Source of the DNA: an uncultured Coriobacteriales bacterium
GTDB taxonomy: Bacteria; Actinomycetota; Coriobacteriia; Coriobacteriales; UMGS124
Assembly: GCA_934636245.1 (NCBI GenBank)
Contig: CAKUAI010000007.1
Span: forward strand, 110,652-174,651
Reading direction: 5' to 3'
Length of the DNA: 64,000 nucleotides
How positions within the stretch are numbered: the first letter of the stretch is position 1; the number at the start of each line of letters is the position of its first letter. Both the position numbers and the translations under genes were made by a program. The notes under the pieces were generated by a model. It was not told the DNA's origin, did not search any database, and worked only from the letters and a program-made list of their open reading frames with translations. This document shows, one piece after another, positions 53,401-62,892 of the stretch.

Positions 53401-53931
53401 GAGACCGCTAAGATCCCTCGCGGCGAAAGCCCCTGGCGGATTGAGCTGATTCTGCTTGTGGCGATGTCCACGTGCGTCCTGTTCGGCTTCTTGCTTACGA
53501 GGCTTGTCGTCGGAACCGACGTAGGGGCAACGGACGCACTCTCTGGGGCGGCGCTGCTCTTGGTATCCGCCGACGCCTTCTGGCTCGCGTCGACACTGTC
53601 GCAGGCTGAAAGCAAAATGCCCGAACGCGACTCAATCCCGTCCGTTGCCGATACGCTGTGGCTCGCCGAAACCTTCGGCCTCACACCGAGGGAGACAGAG
53701 ATCGCCGCCTTGCTGTGCGAGAACCGAAGCGTGCCTTACATCTACGAAAGGCTCGGCTTGGCAACCAGCACGACCAAGACGCACGTGTCAAGAATCTATG
53801 AGGAGGCCGGCGTCCACAGCAGGGACGCCCTCCAGCTGCTCGCGACTTCCAGGGGGACAGAGGCGACGTCCCACAGCGAGTCCACGTCGAGGAGGCGCTC
53901 GTGCGACCTGCGCAGGGTGCGCGCCCAGTAA
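53401..53931 (+). pseudogene. LuxR-family regulator, C-terminal remnant
   Basis: Recognisable are the last two membrane helices (ELILLVAMSTCVLFGFLL; ALLLVSADAFWLAS) and a LuxR helix-turn-helix (LTPRETEIAALLCENRSVPYI ... TSTTKTHVSRIYEEAGVHS). The remaining N-terminal ~300 residues are absent; the open frame upstream to 53173 does not look like the family. The true domain ends near 53855, after which the frame reads through antisense MerR sequence, so the 3' end is also a junction. Confidence 0.8.
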
Positions 53932-54446
53932 AACGCGCGCAAACCCCCCTCATCAAAAAAGCCTTCGAGCGTGAACCCACGACACGACAGCGGCACGGAG
54001 CGCAGAAGCGCCACCTGGTTGTCCGACTTGACGTCGCGGATGTCCACGGACTCGCGCTCGTCAAAATAGAACAACCACTCCGGGCACTCAACCACCTCAA
54101 ACGTCGCCTCGCCGGTCGGGCGCGCCTCGAGGGTCGCCCCTCTCAGCGCGGCAAGGTTCTCGATTTTAGCCTGGATGGCGTCGCGTTGATATGCCAGGCG
54201 CTCGATGTACCCGTCGATATGGCTCACGCCCATGACCTCGTCGCCTTGCAGCATCTCGGCCGCCTCGGCCACGCTGTAGCCCATGGACGTGAGCATGGTG
54301 CAGCACATCACGTCGAGCAGATCGCCGCGGGAATAGGACCGGTAGCCGTTCTCGTCGCGCGCGGGGCTGACGGCACCGTGGCTCTCGTAGTTAATGAGAG
54401 CATTGCGTGAGATACCCGCCGCCTTCGTGACCATGGAGCCCGTCAT
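53796..54446 (-). pseudogene. MerR-family regulator, C-terminally truncated
   Basis: The start is ATG 54444-54446 behind GAGGAA. A MerR-type helix-turn-helix (MVTKAAGISRNALINYESHG ... GYRSYSRGDLLDVM), dimerisation helix (QRDAIQAKIENLAAL) and part of an effector domain (FYFDERESVDIRDVKSDNQ) are present. At about 53850 the sequence runs into the end of the LuxR remnant and the last ~20 codons are antisense to it. The full-length MerR protein at 58958-59902 is ~100 residues longer, so the effector-domain end is missing. DNA binding may survive. Confidence 0.75.
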
Positions 54447-54663
54447 GCGGGGTTCCTCGTACCAGCTCGCAACCTCAACCACGGCCCATGCCTCCCTCGC
54501 TCGCCACCACATGACGAAGGCGCCCCCGACCCTGCAGGCCGGAGGCACCGCATGCACCCATGGTACGCCAAGTTCTCTGGGGGGCGGAACGAATGCCGGG
54601 CCTCTCGCCATGCGAGCGTGCCCACACGGGCGGGCGATTCTGCGGCAAGGACCCGGGCGATTA

Positions 54664-56049
54664 CTACTTCTCCGCTGCAGCGTTCTCGCCGGCAATGCGG
54701 CCGAAGATGAGGCACTCGGACAGGTTGCAGCCGCCTTGATACTGGAAGGCGTTCATGCTGCCGAGCTCGCCGGCAGAGTACAGGTGCGGGATGGGCTCGC
54801 CGTCGGCGCCCATGACCTGGGCGTCCTTGTTGCGGCGCGGGCCGCCCTGCGTGTTGAGGATGAGCGGGATGCCGGGCATGGCATAGTAGGGGCCGCCGTC
54901 GAAGGCGCGGATGGTGGCAGCGTCGCGGCCGAACTGGTAGTCGCGGCCCTGCTCGGCAAAGAAGCCCCAGTCCGCGACCTGCGCCATGAGCACGTCGGCG
55001 TCCATGCCGCACGCCTCGGCGAGCTCCTCGAGCGTGTCGGCCTTGATGTACTGCTCGCCCGCCAACACGGGGAGCGCGTCGACGATGCCCATACCCGCCA
55101 GCTCGTCCATGCGCGTCTGGTCCCAGAGGAACCAGGTCTTGTCGGGGTGGTCGACCGGGCGGAACTCGCCGGCGATCTTGGCGCGGCCGTGACGGTTCTC
55201 GCCGACCTCGTTGTAGTAGCGCGCGCCGTCGGGACCGACGAACATGGTGGAGCCGCTCACGGGGATGGCGCCCGCGGCCAGGGGGCTCGTGCCGTCGCCC
55301 GGGTTGAACATGAGCGTGTTGGAACCGGGCTCGTAGCTCTTCATGTGCCACAGGTCGGCGCCCACCTCGAGCGCCATGCGGATGCCGTCTCCCCTGTTGT
55401 AGGGGGTGCCGATGCCGGCGACCTGGGCCACGCCCGCGAAGTCGCGCAGCATCTCCGGGTTGAACTCGTAGCCGCCGCACGCCAGGACCACGCCGTTGCG
55501 CGCCGCGACGCGGACCTCGGAACCCTCGTGCTCGATGATGACACCCACGATGGCACGCGTCTGAGCCTCCTGCACCAGGTGGTGGGCAGGCGATGCAAGC
55601 CACACGTCGATGGACTCGGCGCGCTCGGCGACGAGGCCCTGGACGTTGATCCACAGCGCCCCGTCGCCGCTCGTGTCCGTAATCGTGTAGGCGTCGAAGT
55701 CCTCCGCACCCGGGAGCTCGGGGTACTCGGGCACGAAGGGCGCAAGCACGGGGTCCGAGGTGTCGCCAATCCAGGAGTGGAGGCTCTCCACGCCGAGGAA
55801 GTCGCGGCAGTAGTTGGGGATGTCCACCATGCGCTCGGCGAAGAGCTGGACCATCTCCGGGTCGACCGCGAAGGCCCCGTTGAGAGCGGTGAGGTAGGCG
55901 ACGGTGCTCTCAACACTGTGCCCCGAGGCGAGCAGTTGCTTGGCGTACTTGGAGTTGCCGCCCTCCCCACCCTCGGGCGCCCCGTCGATGAGCAGGACCT
56001 TTGCTCCAGCGTCAGCAGCATGGCGCGCCGCTTCGCGGGCAGCGTACAC
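54664..56049 (-). pseudogene. Flavoprotein gene lacking its 5' end
   Basis: The frame begins VYAAREAARHAADAGAKVLLID, just after where the G-x-G-x-x-G of the FAD domain should be, so the Tat signal, the nucleotide-binding loop and the start are missing. The other 461 residues look intact (GGEGGNSKYAKQ, LACGGYEF, G-A-R-Y-Y-N-E, PHLYSAGELGSMNAFQYQGGCN). A 21-bp palindrome lies precisely at the break (56048-56068). A GTG at 56047-56049 cannot restore function. Closest in motifs to the 49748-51427 protein. Confidence 0.88.
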
Positions 56050-56068
56050 CTGACCACAGTGGTCAGGT
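56048..56068. other. Perfect palindrome at the flavoprotein breakpoint
   Basis: ACCTGACCAC-A-GTGGTCAGGT, 10-base arms around a single central base, sits exactly where homology to flavoproteins begins. It may be a recombination junction, an insertion footprint, or an operator. Confidence 0.6.
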
Positions 56069-56351
56069 CAAACAGGAAAACGGGACCTTCGTAGGCAACA
56101 AGGCTCCGTGAGGAACAACACCTGAGATACGCCCCACAAACACCGCGCGTTAAAAGATCCCGCCACCCCCGTCAATAAACCCAATACCATGGCGTTTACC
56201 AGTAGTAACGCTCTTATCATACCTTTGCCCCGATACCGCCTGGAACCACTGCAAGGCACGATGCAGACGTTCGGCCTTAGCACACGGGCCAAGCTCGCCT
56301 ATACCGTGCCCATGCGGTCAATATCGTGCGGACGCATTTGGCACAATCCGC

Positions 56352-56985
56352 ATGTCCGTCACATCCGAGCAGGCCACCTCGACGTTCATGTCTATCCCAG
56401 CCCTACTGCCAACAATCACCCTGATCGCTGCTTCTGCTGCCACCACCGCCGTACTGCGTCTGTGCCGCCTCAACATTTCCCGCATCGTGGAGATTGCCGC
56501 CCCTCTGATCGCAATCTCGGTGGCACTCCCAGTGTTTGACGGCCCCCTTTCCTCGGGTGTTTTCTCTTATCTGCTCGTTTACGCAGGCTGTGAGGTGCTG
56601 CTCCTCTTCGCTTGGGTGCCCATCATCTCGGCAGCACACGAGAGGCGTTGCGAGGCGCTGTTCTGTTTTTCTCTCTTGGAGCTTTTCCAATGGGCGGGCA
56701 GCCTGGCGGGTAACGCCATCTACTTTTAGCAAACTCCTACGACCGGGCTACCGTGCTCGTGCTGCTTGCCCTCATAACGTGCCTGCTAGCTACATTGCGC
56801 CGAAGTAGCCCCAAATCAAAAATCATCATTGCAGACGCAAACACCCCAACGGCTGTCCCAGGAAGGAAGCCTGGCATACAAGATCGCTGTGACACGCTGG
56901 AGACGAGATGCGGCCTTTCAAACCGCAAAATCGCGGTCTACTATCTATGTCGAGCACGCAACCATCCCGTCCAGCACAAGCCCAT
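56352..56985 (+). pseudogene. LuxR-family membrane regulator, frameshifted remnant
   Basis: A hydrophobic stretch (SIPALLPTITLIAASAATTA ... ELFQWAGSLAGNAIYF) ends at a stop (56727-56729), then the next frame continues with LVLLALITCLLATLRR and the beginning of a LuxR helix-turn-helix (LETRCGLSNRKIAVYYLCRA), after which homology ends near 56985. So there is a frameshift around 56720-56750 and loss of both ends. Confidence 0.75.
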
Positions 56986-57068
56986 GTAAGGCGCGCAGCC
57001 GCACCGCCCCGCACAGGCCTGCGCTGCGCACGCGGCCACTGCGCCCGGCGCAAACATGCATCGATTGC

Positions 57069-57148
57069 GCGAGCCACGGGTTGAAAAAACCAACGGTATG
57101 ACGCCCGTCGCCTCCGAAAAACGTTGCATATCTCAACCCGTTGCTCGC
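57069..57148. repeat. 80-bp inverted-repeat element, copy B
   Basis: GCGAGCCACGGGTTGA / TCTCAACCCGTTGCTCGC ends, one mismatch in 16 bp, around a centre with ACGCCCGTCGCCTCCGAAAA and ACGTTGC. Similarity to the 63-kb copy continues rightwards to about 57310 (matching 63482-63715), including CAACAAGCGCC and AGGGGTTG blocks. Confidence 0.88.
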
Positions 57149-57304
57149 AAGACAAACTCGGACGGTCCACCTTGGCCGCAGGAACCACCGCAGCCGGGCG
57201 ACTGCCCGCCCAACAAGCGCCCAGATGCGCGCATGGGCCACCGCAGCGCCCCCGCCCAACGCAAAGCGCCCCACGCGCAGGCCGCCAGGGGTTGTCGTCC
57301 TATA

Positions 57305-57432
57305 GATGACGCAAGGAGCTGAAGAGGCAGAACGGGTTGCCCAGCCCAAGCCACAGCGCGACGGCAATTACCGCGAACACCACCCAAAATCACAATGGTA
57401 GGCAGGTAATTGGGCTTCTTGCTTCCATGCAT
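57305..57432 (-). pseudogene. Polyferredoxin gene remnant (5' end only, frameshifted)
   Basis: It starts as MHGSKKPNYLP, like the intact gene at 31764-32600, shifts frame within 20 codons (an extra base near AAAATCACAATGG), and matches in the next frame to the NPFYLFNFS region before ending. Similarity extends upstream of the start (CGTTCGTGCAG), as in the other two copies. Confidence 0.85.
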
Positions 57433-57737
57433 CGGTGGGCTCCTCGCGGCTGGCACAATCAGGCGTGCGAAGTGTGGCAGCCGTTCGTGCAGAGGCAGCG
57501 AAAGAACAGTACCCAGTGCGCGCTTCGAACATTGCGCGCCCACCATGTGTCACACGCTTAAGCGGCTCTCACGGTCAACAGACTCGGCGCGGACCAGCTC
57601 GGGGACACGCATGCACAGGAAAAATCCCAAAGCCCGCGCCAGAGAATACAGCGAAAGCGCCGTTCACCTAGTCAACAAACCAAGCCCTACCCTTTAGCCC
57701 CGAGTTTTCAAGTCAATGTCGCCTCCCCCGCCAGGTC
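57433..57737. other. Remnant promoter region and unassigned sequence
   Basis: The first ~70 bases resemble the region upstream of the intact polyferredoxin gene (GAGGAGCC ribosome site, GCAGCCGTTCGTGCAG on the plus strand). The rest shows no coding or repeat signal. Confidence 0.5.
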
Positions 57738-58337
57738 GGTCATCGTCTCCTCCACGACGTCGAGAAGGGCCTGCTGGGACTTGCCCCGAGCTTTTTGTAG
57801 ATGTGGGAAATGTGGGGCCGCGCCGTGCCGTCCGAGATGCTGAGTGCCTTTTGAATGTAGGCGGACGTCCTGCCGCGCGCCAGCAGGCCGAACACGTCCA
57901 TCTCGCGCGCAGTCAGGCCGAAGTCGTCCTGCACCTTGGCGCAGGCCAGGGCGAAGTAGTCCCGCTCGGCAGGCGCCGCGACGGGTCCCTCCTGCTGGCG
58001 CTCACGGCTGCGGGCCACAAACTGCACAACAGTGAGCGCCATGAGTGCGGCCAGGGCGCACACGGTCGTCGCCGTCGCCAGCCAGGGCACCCGCAGCGTC
58101 GCCAGGGTGAGGACCCCCACGTACCACCCGGCCTTGTAGGCCAGGAACCCCGCGCACAGCCACACGGAGACCCCCAGGCCCCTGGCCCCGTGGAGGGGCT
58201 CCAGCCAGACAATCGCCAGAATGATGGCGTACGCGACGTCGAAGAGCAGCACGGGGAGGGACGCCCCCGGCCCGCTGAACAGCGTCGAGAGGTAGACCGC
58301 GGCCAACGCCGCGGGAAAGGCGACGTCGAGGAGGGCT
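57738..58337 (-). pseudogene. LuxR-family membrane regulator, 5'-truncated and frameshifted
   Basis: Hydrophobic helices (FPAALAAVYLSTLFSG, VLLFDVAYAIILAIVWLEPL, VWLCAGFLAYKAGWYVGVL) lead to a LuxR helix-turn-helix (LTAREMDVFGLLARGRTSAYI ... SDGTARPHISHIYKKLG). One base seems lost near 57795: the frame ends SPSRPFSTSWRRR, while the neighbouring frame gives KSQQALLDVVEETM, the normal ending. Regulator sequence starts only at about 58335, where a flavoprotein remnant begins on the opposite strand. Confidence 0.87.
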
Positions 58338-58339
58338 GA

Positions 58340-58729
58340 GCCTTCAAGGCCGACACGCTGGCCGAGGTCGCGGAGCACTTCGGCCTCGTCAACCTCGTGG
58401 CCACGGTCGAGGAGTACAACGGCTACTGCGAGAGCGGCTCCGACGAGCAGTTCTTCAAGGACGCCGCCTACCTCAACCCTGTCGCCGAGGGCCCCTTCTA
58501 CGCCGTGCAGTCCATGCCCGCCGGGTGGCTGTCGCTCGGAGGCATCAAGACCAACGCCGCCGGCCAGGCCCTCGACGCCCACAACCACGCCGTTGCGGGC
58601 CTCTACGTCGCCGGCGCCGACGCGGACCTGTTCACGTCGCCCTACTACCAGATGGCCTCCTGCAACGGCTTCTGCCTCGGCTCCGGCATCGTGACCGGCG
58701 AGGCAGCCGCAGCTTACGCACTGGCATAA
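58340..58729 (+). pseudogene. Flavoprotein C-terminal remnant fused head-to-head to a LuxR remnant
   Basis: After a TGA at 58337-58339 the frame reads AFKADTLAEVAEHFGLVNLV, then VEEYNGYCESGSDEQFFKDA, GPFYAVQSMPAGWLSLGGIK and GLYVAGADADLFTSPYYQMA, ending normally. This is the last ~130 residues of a 550-residue reductase. The arrangement repeats that at 47828-48766: both 5' halves of a divergent pair have been deleted. Confidence 0.9.
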
Positions 58730-58957
58730 GGCCCAACGAAAGACACTCAAGAACTCGCCCTTAGCGCGCCGTCGGCCACCTCTTCGTATGAGGCAAAGGC
58801 CGACGGCACATTTCTATGCACGCATTTCCCTACCATGGCGACTTGGTCTCGTCCAAGCTATCCTGCTTCTGTGCGACGATCTCGGATAACCCTTTGAACG
58901 AGACCCGTCCGGCTCGCTACTCACAGTCGGCCCTGCACATATGGCCTTGAGTCTTAC

Positions 58958-59902
58958 TCACCATGCGTGGTCGATATTTACCGGCAGTTGAATTCTTGCC
59001 ACCTTGTTAGTTGCCTCATGGGGGTTAAAAGGAACCAGAACGTCACCCTCGTCAAGCATGTCACCACGAATGTCGTAGCCGTGCTCTCGAGCATACGAAG
59101 CGAGCCTGCATATTGCGCGATACTCAAGGGAGCCACCATTGGCGTCGGCAACCATGTGCTCGCTCGTCGTCAGGTAAAACCCCTCGGGCAACATGACGAA
59201 GTTGGAGTATCGAGCAGCATACGCAGTATCCACAGGAATATAAAGGCGTGAAAAACGCACCTCGCCACACACAAGGGCCTCGGCATCGATGCAGATAGAC
59301 ACGTCGTGATAAAGCGCCAGCGGAATGTTCATTCTAATCATGGCGTCCTTCACCGCATGCATGTGCCGATACCAATCGTTCACCTCCACTTGGGTAAGCC
59401 TGGGAGAGAACGCCTGAGGCTTGATATCGAACACCAGTATGCCACGCCGACCCTGCCACCGCAGTATCACCGACCCAAACTCCGGCCTATCCCCCTCAAC
59501 GATACCGCCGGCGGAAAGCGGCGAGGGATGGTTGAACGCATAGCGAATCGAATCGCTGGCCGATTTGAGCTCTCCCATGCGCCGTTCAATAGCCTCAAGC
59601 TTATGATGCAGGAAGCGCAACCGATCAAGCTCCTTATCCATACCGAGATACGATTTCACCTCAGAGAGGGAGAACCCCATGCTTTGCAAGCGCTGAATGA
59701 AATCGAACTCAAGCGACTGCTCGGCATAATACGCCCTATATCCTGTCTGTGGATTGATCGCGGCGGGTTCGATAAGCCCCATCTCGTGATATAGGCGCAA
59801 CGTTTTGACGGTGGTACCGTTGAGCTGCGCCATCTTACCTATAGAGAGCGGCCTCGCGCCGCCCACCGACTCGAAGCCGCCCCGCATATCTGAAGTTGCC
59901 AT
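58958..59902 (-). CDS. MerR-family transcriptional regulator with GyrI-like effector domain
   Basis: This 314-residue protein starts at ATG 59900-59902 behind GGAGGAGG. A MerR helix-turn-helix (LSIGKMAQLNGTTVKTLRLY, GYRAYYAEQSLEFDFIQRLQ), a dimerisation coiled coil (LHHKLEAIERRMGELKSA) and a C-terminal ~180-residue region with repeated beta/alpha pattern typical of multidrug-type effector binding (FSRLYIPVDTAYAARYSNFV, LEYRAICRLASYAREHGYD) are seen. It lies 91 bases downstream of the molybdopterin-domain operon, same strand, and may control it or be read with it. Confidence 0.9.
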   Translation of the reverse strand: MATSDMRGGFESVGGARPLSIGKMAQLNGTTVKTLRLYHEMGLIEPAAINPQTGYRAYYAEQSLEFDFIQRLQSMGFSLSEVKSYLGMDKELDRLRFLHHKLEAIERRMGELKSASDSIRYAFNHPSPLSAGGIVEGDRPEFGSVILRWQGRRGILVFDIKPQAFSPRLTQVEVNDWYRHMHAVKDAMIRMNIPLALYHDVSICIDAEALVCGEVRFSRLYIPVDTAYAARYSNFVMLPEGFYLTTSEHMVADANGGSLEYRAICRLASYAREHGYDIRGDMLDEGDVLVPFNPHEATNKVARIQLPVNIDHAW

Positions 59903-59993
59903 AGACCGTCCTCCTCCCCACGCTCGTCTTGCGAATTGTGCCCACTCGGTCAGAGGGGGTCAAGGAGGGTGGACGAACTCGTTATCGCATCGC

Positions 59994-60797
59994 CTAAGCA
60001 CCGACCCCTGAGACGACCGAGACGGAGGGCGTCATGCCTATATCTGCAATATCGGGCCTGTCGGGCTCTTGGTCGCGCGACTCAAACCGAATCTGGATCA
60101 CATCGCGGGCGTAATAGCTTGCCGCCGTAGAGCCAAGCCACAGCTGGCAGGTACCGCCCATGCTGTTCGCCACTGGTTCACCGTTAAGCTCATAGGCAAG
60201 AATCGTAAAGTGTTGCTTAACATAGAAAAGGGGTAGCGCCACTTCATAGCCGTCTGCGCTGGTGAACACCACCGTATTGACGCCCTCGGCAACACCTGCA
60301 CGCTCGACGACCGAAGCGAGCGATATGCCCAAAACATCAGCGTTGGCACTTGCCCTGCCGTCCACGGGGTTGCCCAAACATGAGCAACCCATGACCAGGC
60401 TCGCCGTGCCCTGCACGTCCGACATTTCGGCCAGGGTAGCAGTAAACGGGTTGGAGACCTCTCCCGTCACCTCGACGACCCAATCCTCGTAGCTCACAGC
60501 CTCCCCCGTCGCAACGACCTCGTTTCCGCAGAGGACGGCAGACGAACCGGATAGATTCCGCGCAATGACACCCGTCGGCGTCACCTCACCTTGAGTGAAC
60601 GCGAAGCTGCCTTCAACCTTGTCCCGCTCGACCACGCCAGAACCCGCGGTGGTTTCGTTCGCCTCAGTTGCGATAGAAGTCGAGCCCCGCAAGTCCCCCG
60701 TCTGCGCGTCAACGGCAAGAGCTGAGGCGTTACCAGCGAGCAAGGCCACTGCGGCGCCCGCAACTAGGCTTGCGTTTTTTACCATGTAAGTAGTCAT
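59994..60797 (-). CDS. Exported molybdopterin-binding (sulfite oxidase-fold) domain protein
   Basis: This 267-residue protein starts at ATG 60795-60797 behind AAGGAGAG. A signal peptide (8-28) precedes a sulfite-oxidase-type Moco domain (PF00174-like): EDWVVEVTGEVSNPFTATLAEM, C-S-C-L-G-N at 138-143 supplying the likely molybdenum Cys, VVFTSADGYEVALPLFYV, and CQLWLGSTAASYYARDVIQI. The domain is compact and lacks the C-terminal dimer domain. It lies 46 bases after the cytochrome-Moco fusion gene, in one operon, so the two products probably work as a complex. Reaction unknown. Confidence 0.83.
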   Translation of the reverse strand: MTTYMVKNASLVAGAAVALLAGNASALAVDAQTGDLRGSTSIATEANETTAGSGVVERDKVEGSFAFTQGEVTPTGVIARNLSGSSAVLCGNEVVATGEAVSYEDWVVEVTGEVSNPFTATLAEMSDVQGTASLVMGCSCLGNPVDGRASANADVLGISLASVVERAGVAEGVNTVVFTSADGYEVALPLFYVKQHFTILAYELNGEPVANSMGGTCQLWLGSTAASYYARDVIQIRFESRDQEPDRPDIADIGMTPSVSVVSGVGA

Positions 60798-60843
60798 GGA
60801 GTCTCTCCTTGAGCATATCCACAAAACGATTGCAACGAACAGG

Positions 60844-62445
60844 CTATTGGACGTTGATCAGGAACTGGGGGTTACGCGCGCAAACATGCTCCTCGCCATT
60901 GTCGCCGATAGACGTAACACGCATTTCCACCAGATAGGCACCCGCCGCGCTAAACGCAGGAACGTCCATCTGCCAATACACCCACTGGTCGATGTCGGCG
61001 TTTTCGACGGGAACCTCAACCCAGGTCTGGCCATGGTCGAAGCTAAACTCCATCTTGACAACTTGCTCGTCAAAACCATAGGCATAGCCCTCGAGGTGCA
61101 CGGGCTCCCCTGCGGTAAAAATCTGTCCACTCTGGGCGGAAAGCACACCAATATTGGGGGTACTGATAAGTTCACCCTCATAGATGCCATAGGGATAGAG
61201 GTAGTCGGCATGGAGCGCCTCGTAGAAGTTGTTCGTAATGTCAGGAGCGTGAGGGGCGTCCTCGGGAGTCGTAAACACGATTTCACTCAAATACTCGGTT
61301 CCCGCCCCTGCCGCTGTTCCATGGTCGAACCACAGTGCCAGAGGATATCCCTGCTCGTCACTCAGTTCCTCGCCATTAATCTCAAACACCAGCAAGCCAT
61401 CGGTGGCACGGTAGCTGTCGACAGATGTGACGAGCGCGTACCCGTCATATCCATTGGTCTGCATGAGGGTGTCGCCCCCGTTGACCTCAAGGTAGTCGAG
61501 CACCTTGTTGAACGGGATGCCCGTAACCTCTGCTTGGAAGATGAGTGGAGCACCCGGGCCAAGCAAGGTACAGGCCCGCGTCATGGTGCGCTTCTCGGTA
61601 CCGAACAAATCTATCATCTCTTGAATCGTGAGCTCGCAGGGGTTCCCAAGCTCACCCACGAACGAAACCGTGTAGACGTCGCGGATGTCGTCTCGATGTT
61701 CGACGTAGTCATCCTCAAAACCGTTCTCAGCGTGTTCGACGGTAAACATGTTCTCAGTAGATGTTATTTCTTCCTGGTTATAAGTGACTTTTGCCTGAGA
61801 CTCATCGGCCGCAACGTCGATGATGCCCTTGAGGACATCGTATTTGACTTCGTCCCACAAAACCATCGAGCCGTCTTCCTCGATGTAGTGGCACGACAAG
61901 CACGAACCGTTCATCGCCTTGAATGTCTCGTTGTTCATATGCCCGTGGATGAAGTCCATAGTGTTGACGCCATAGGCATAGTGGCACGCCAAACAACTGT
62001 CCTCGTAGTTCATAGTCGCCGTGGGGTAGCCCGCCAGATAGAACTGATGGGAGCCGTCTGCCAGCAAGCCGTTCTTCACCACATCCACCAAATCGTGGCA
62101 CGAGTTGCAGCCGCGCGCGTCGGCGTTTAGCACGTAGTTGTTGTAGTAGGGGAAATCAAGAGAGTACCCAAACCCCCAGCCGAGCAGGCCACCGCTGGAC
62201 CAAGGCGTCTGCTGAATCTCGTTGCCGTATTCGTTGGTAAACACCCGAGGAGCATATTGGCTGTATTCCTCAGCATACGGGTTTTCGATTCCTTCCGTCT
62301 CGCCGTCCTGAGCGGTGCCCTCGGCCAAAGCATCTACGGTTGGCATAAGCGCAAGCGCCAAACAGGCACCGGCGGCGCACACCAACATGCCCGCCGCACA
62401 TGCCAATGAGGGCACGCTACCCAATCGCCGTACTTGGAAACTCAT
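60844..62445 (-). CDS. Trihaem cytochrome c fused to a sulfite oxidase-fold molybdopterin domain
   Basis: This 533-residue exported protein starts at ATG 62443-62445 behind AAAGGGGA, with a signal/anchor helix at 12-35. The N-terminal part carries three CxxCH motifs (113-117, 151-155, 182-186) with HGHMNN histidines. From about 250 follows a PF00174-like Moco domain (YTVSFVGELGNPCELTIQEM; RACTLLGPGAPLIFQAEVTG with a candidate Mo-Cys; YALVTSVDSYRATDGLLVFEINGEEL), and from about 430 an Ig-like Mo-co dimerisation domain (VHLEGYAYGFDEQVVKMEFS, GQTWVEVPV). Haems and molybdenum centre in one chain indicate an extracytoplasmic respiratory oxidoreductase. Substrate unknown. Confidence 0.88.
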   Translation of the reverse strand: MSFQVRRLGSVPSLACAAGMLVCAAGACLALALMPTVDALAEGTAQDGETEGIENPYAEEYSQYAPRVFTNEYGNEIQQTPWSSGGLLGWGFGYSLDFPYYNNYVLNADARGCNSCHDLVDVVKNGLLADGSHQFYLAGYPTATMNYEDSCLACHYAYGVNTMDFIHGHMNNETFKAMNGSCLSCHYIEEDGSMVLWDEVKYDVLKGIIDVAADESQAKVTYNQEEITSTENMFTVEHAENGFEDDYVEHRDDIRDVYTVSFVGELGNPCELTIQEMIDLFGTEKRTMTRACTLLGPGAPLIFQAEVTGIPFNKVLDYLEVNGGDTLMQTNGYDGYALVTSVDSYRATDGLLVFEINGEELSDEQGYPLALWFDHGTAAGAGTEYLSEIVFTTPEDAPHAPDITNNFYEALHADYLYPYGIYEGELISTPNIGVLSAQSGQIFTAGEPVHLEGYAYGFDEQVVKMEFSFDHGQTWVEVPVENADIDQWVYWQMDVPAFSAAGAYLVEMRVTSIGDNGEEHVCARNPQFLINVQ

Positions 62446-62892
62446 GTGATGTCCCCTTTCAATCTATCTGACTGAACTGGGCAACGTCTGGGATTTCCGG
62501 TTCCCAAATGTTGCCAAAACGCAATATCATGCTAAATCAGGACCAAAGGGACGAATCAAGGGCAGAATTTTGGCAGTGCCCCGGAGATGCGGGAAACGCA
62601 GTGGGACTGTTTCGCCAGAGCGATATTACGAGCTATGGGGCCATTTCAGGCAATATGAAGCTGACACACAGAATACTGGCGGGGGAAATCTGAAGCACCA
62701 GACCGAACGGCATGTGCATGTATTGAAACGCGGCGACCCCGCCCTATGGGATGAGTATGAACTCTCGTGCAGGCCGCCTCAATGACCCCGCGCCGCCTCG
62801 CCGACACCTCCATATCTGCTGCGGTGGCTCTGCCGCCCTCAAAGTCGATGCCATCATTGAGCTGATAGATGGAGCGCTGGGCTACCCTTAAA
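62446..62892. other. Intergenic region, no gene recognised
   Basis: 447 bases upstream of the cytochrome-Moco operon. It must carry that operon's promoter. Short open frames (e.g. 62508-62693 and 62570-62785 on the plus strand) have no ribosome site or family likeness and are probably not genes. Confidence 0.5.

Noticed and set aside
62508..62785. Small plus-strand open frames upstream of the cytochrome-Moco operon
   Set aside because: No ribosome site, no hydrophobic or family pattern, overlapping frames of similar length.
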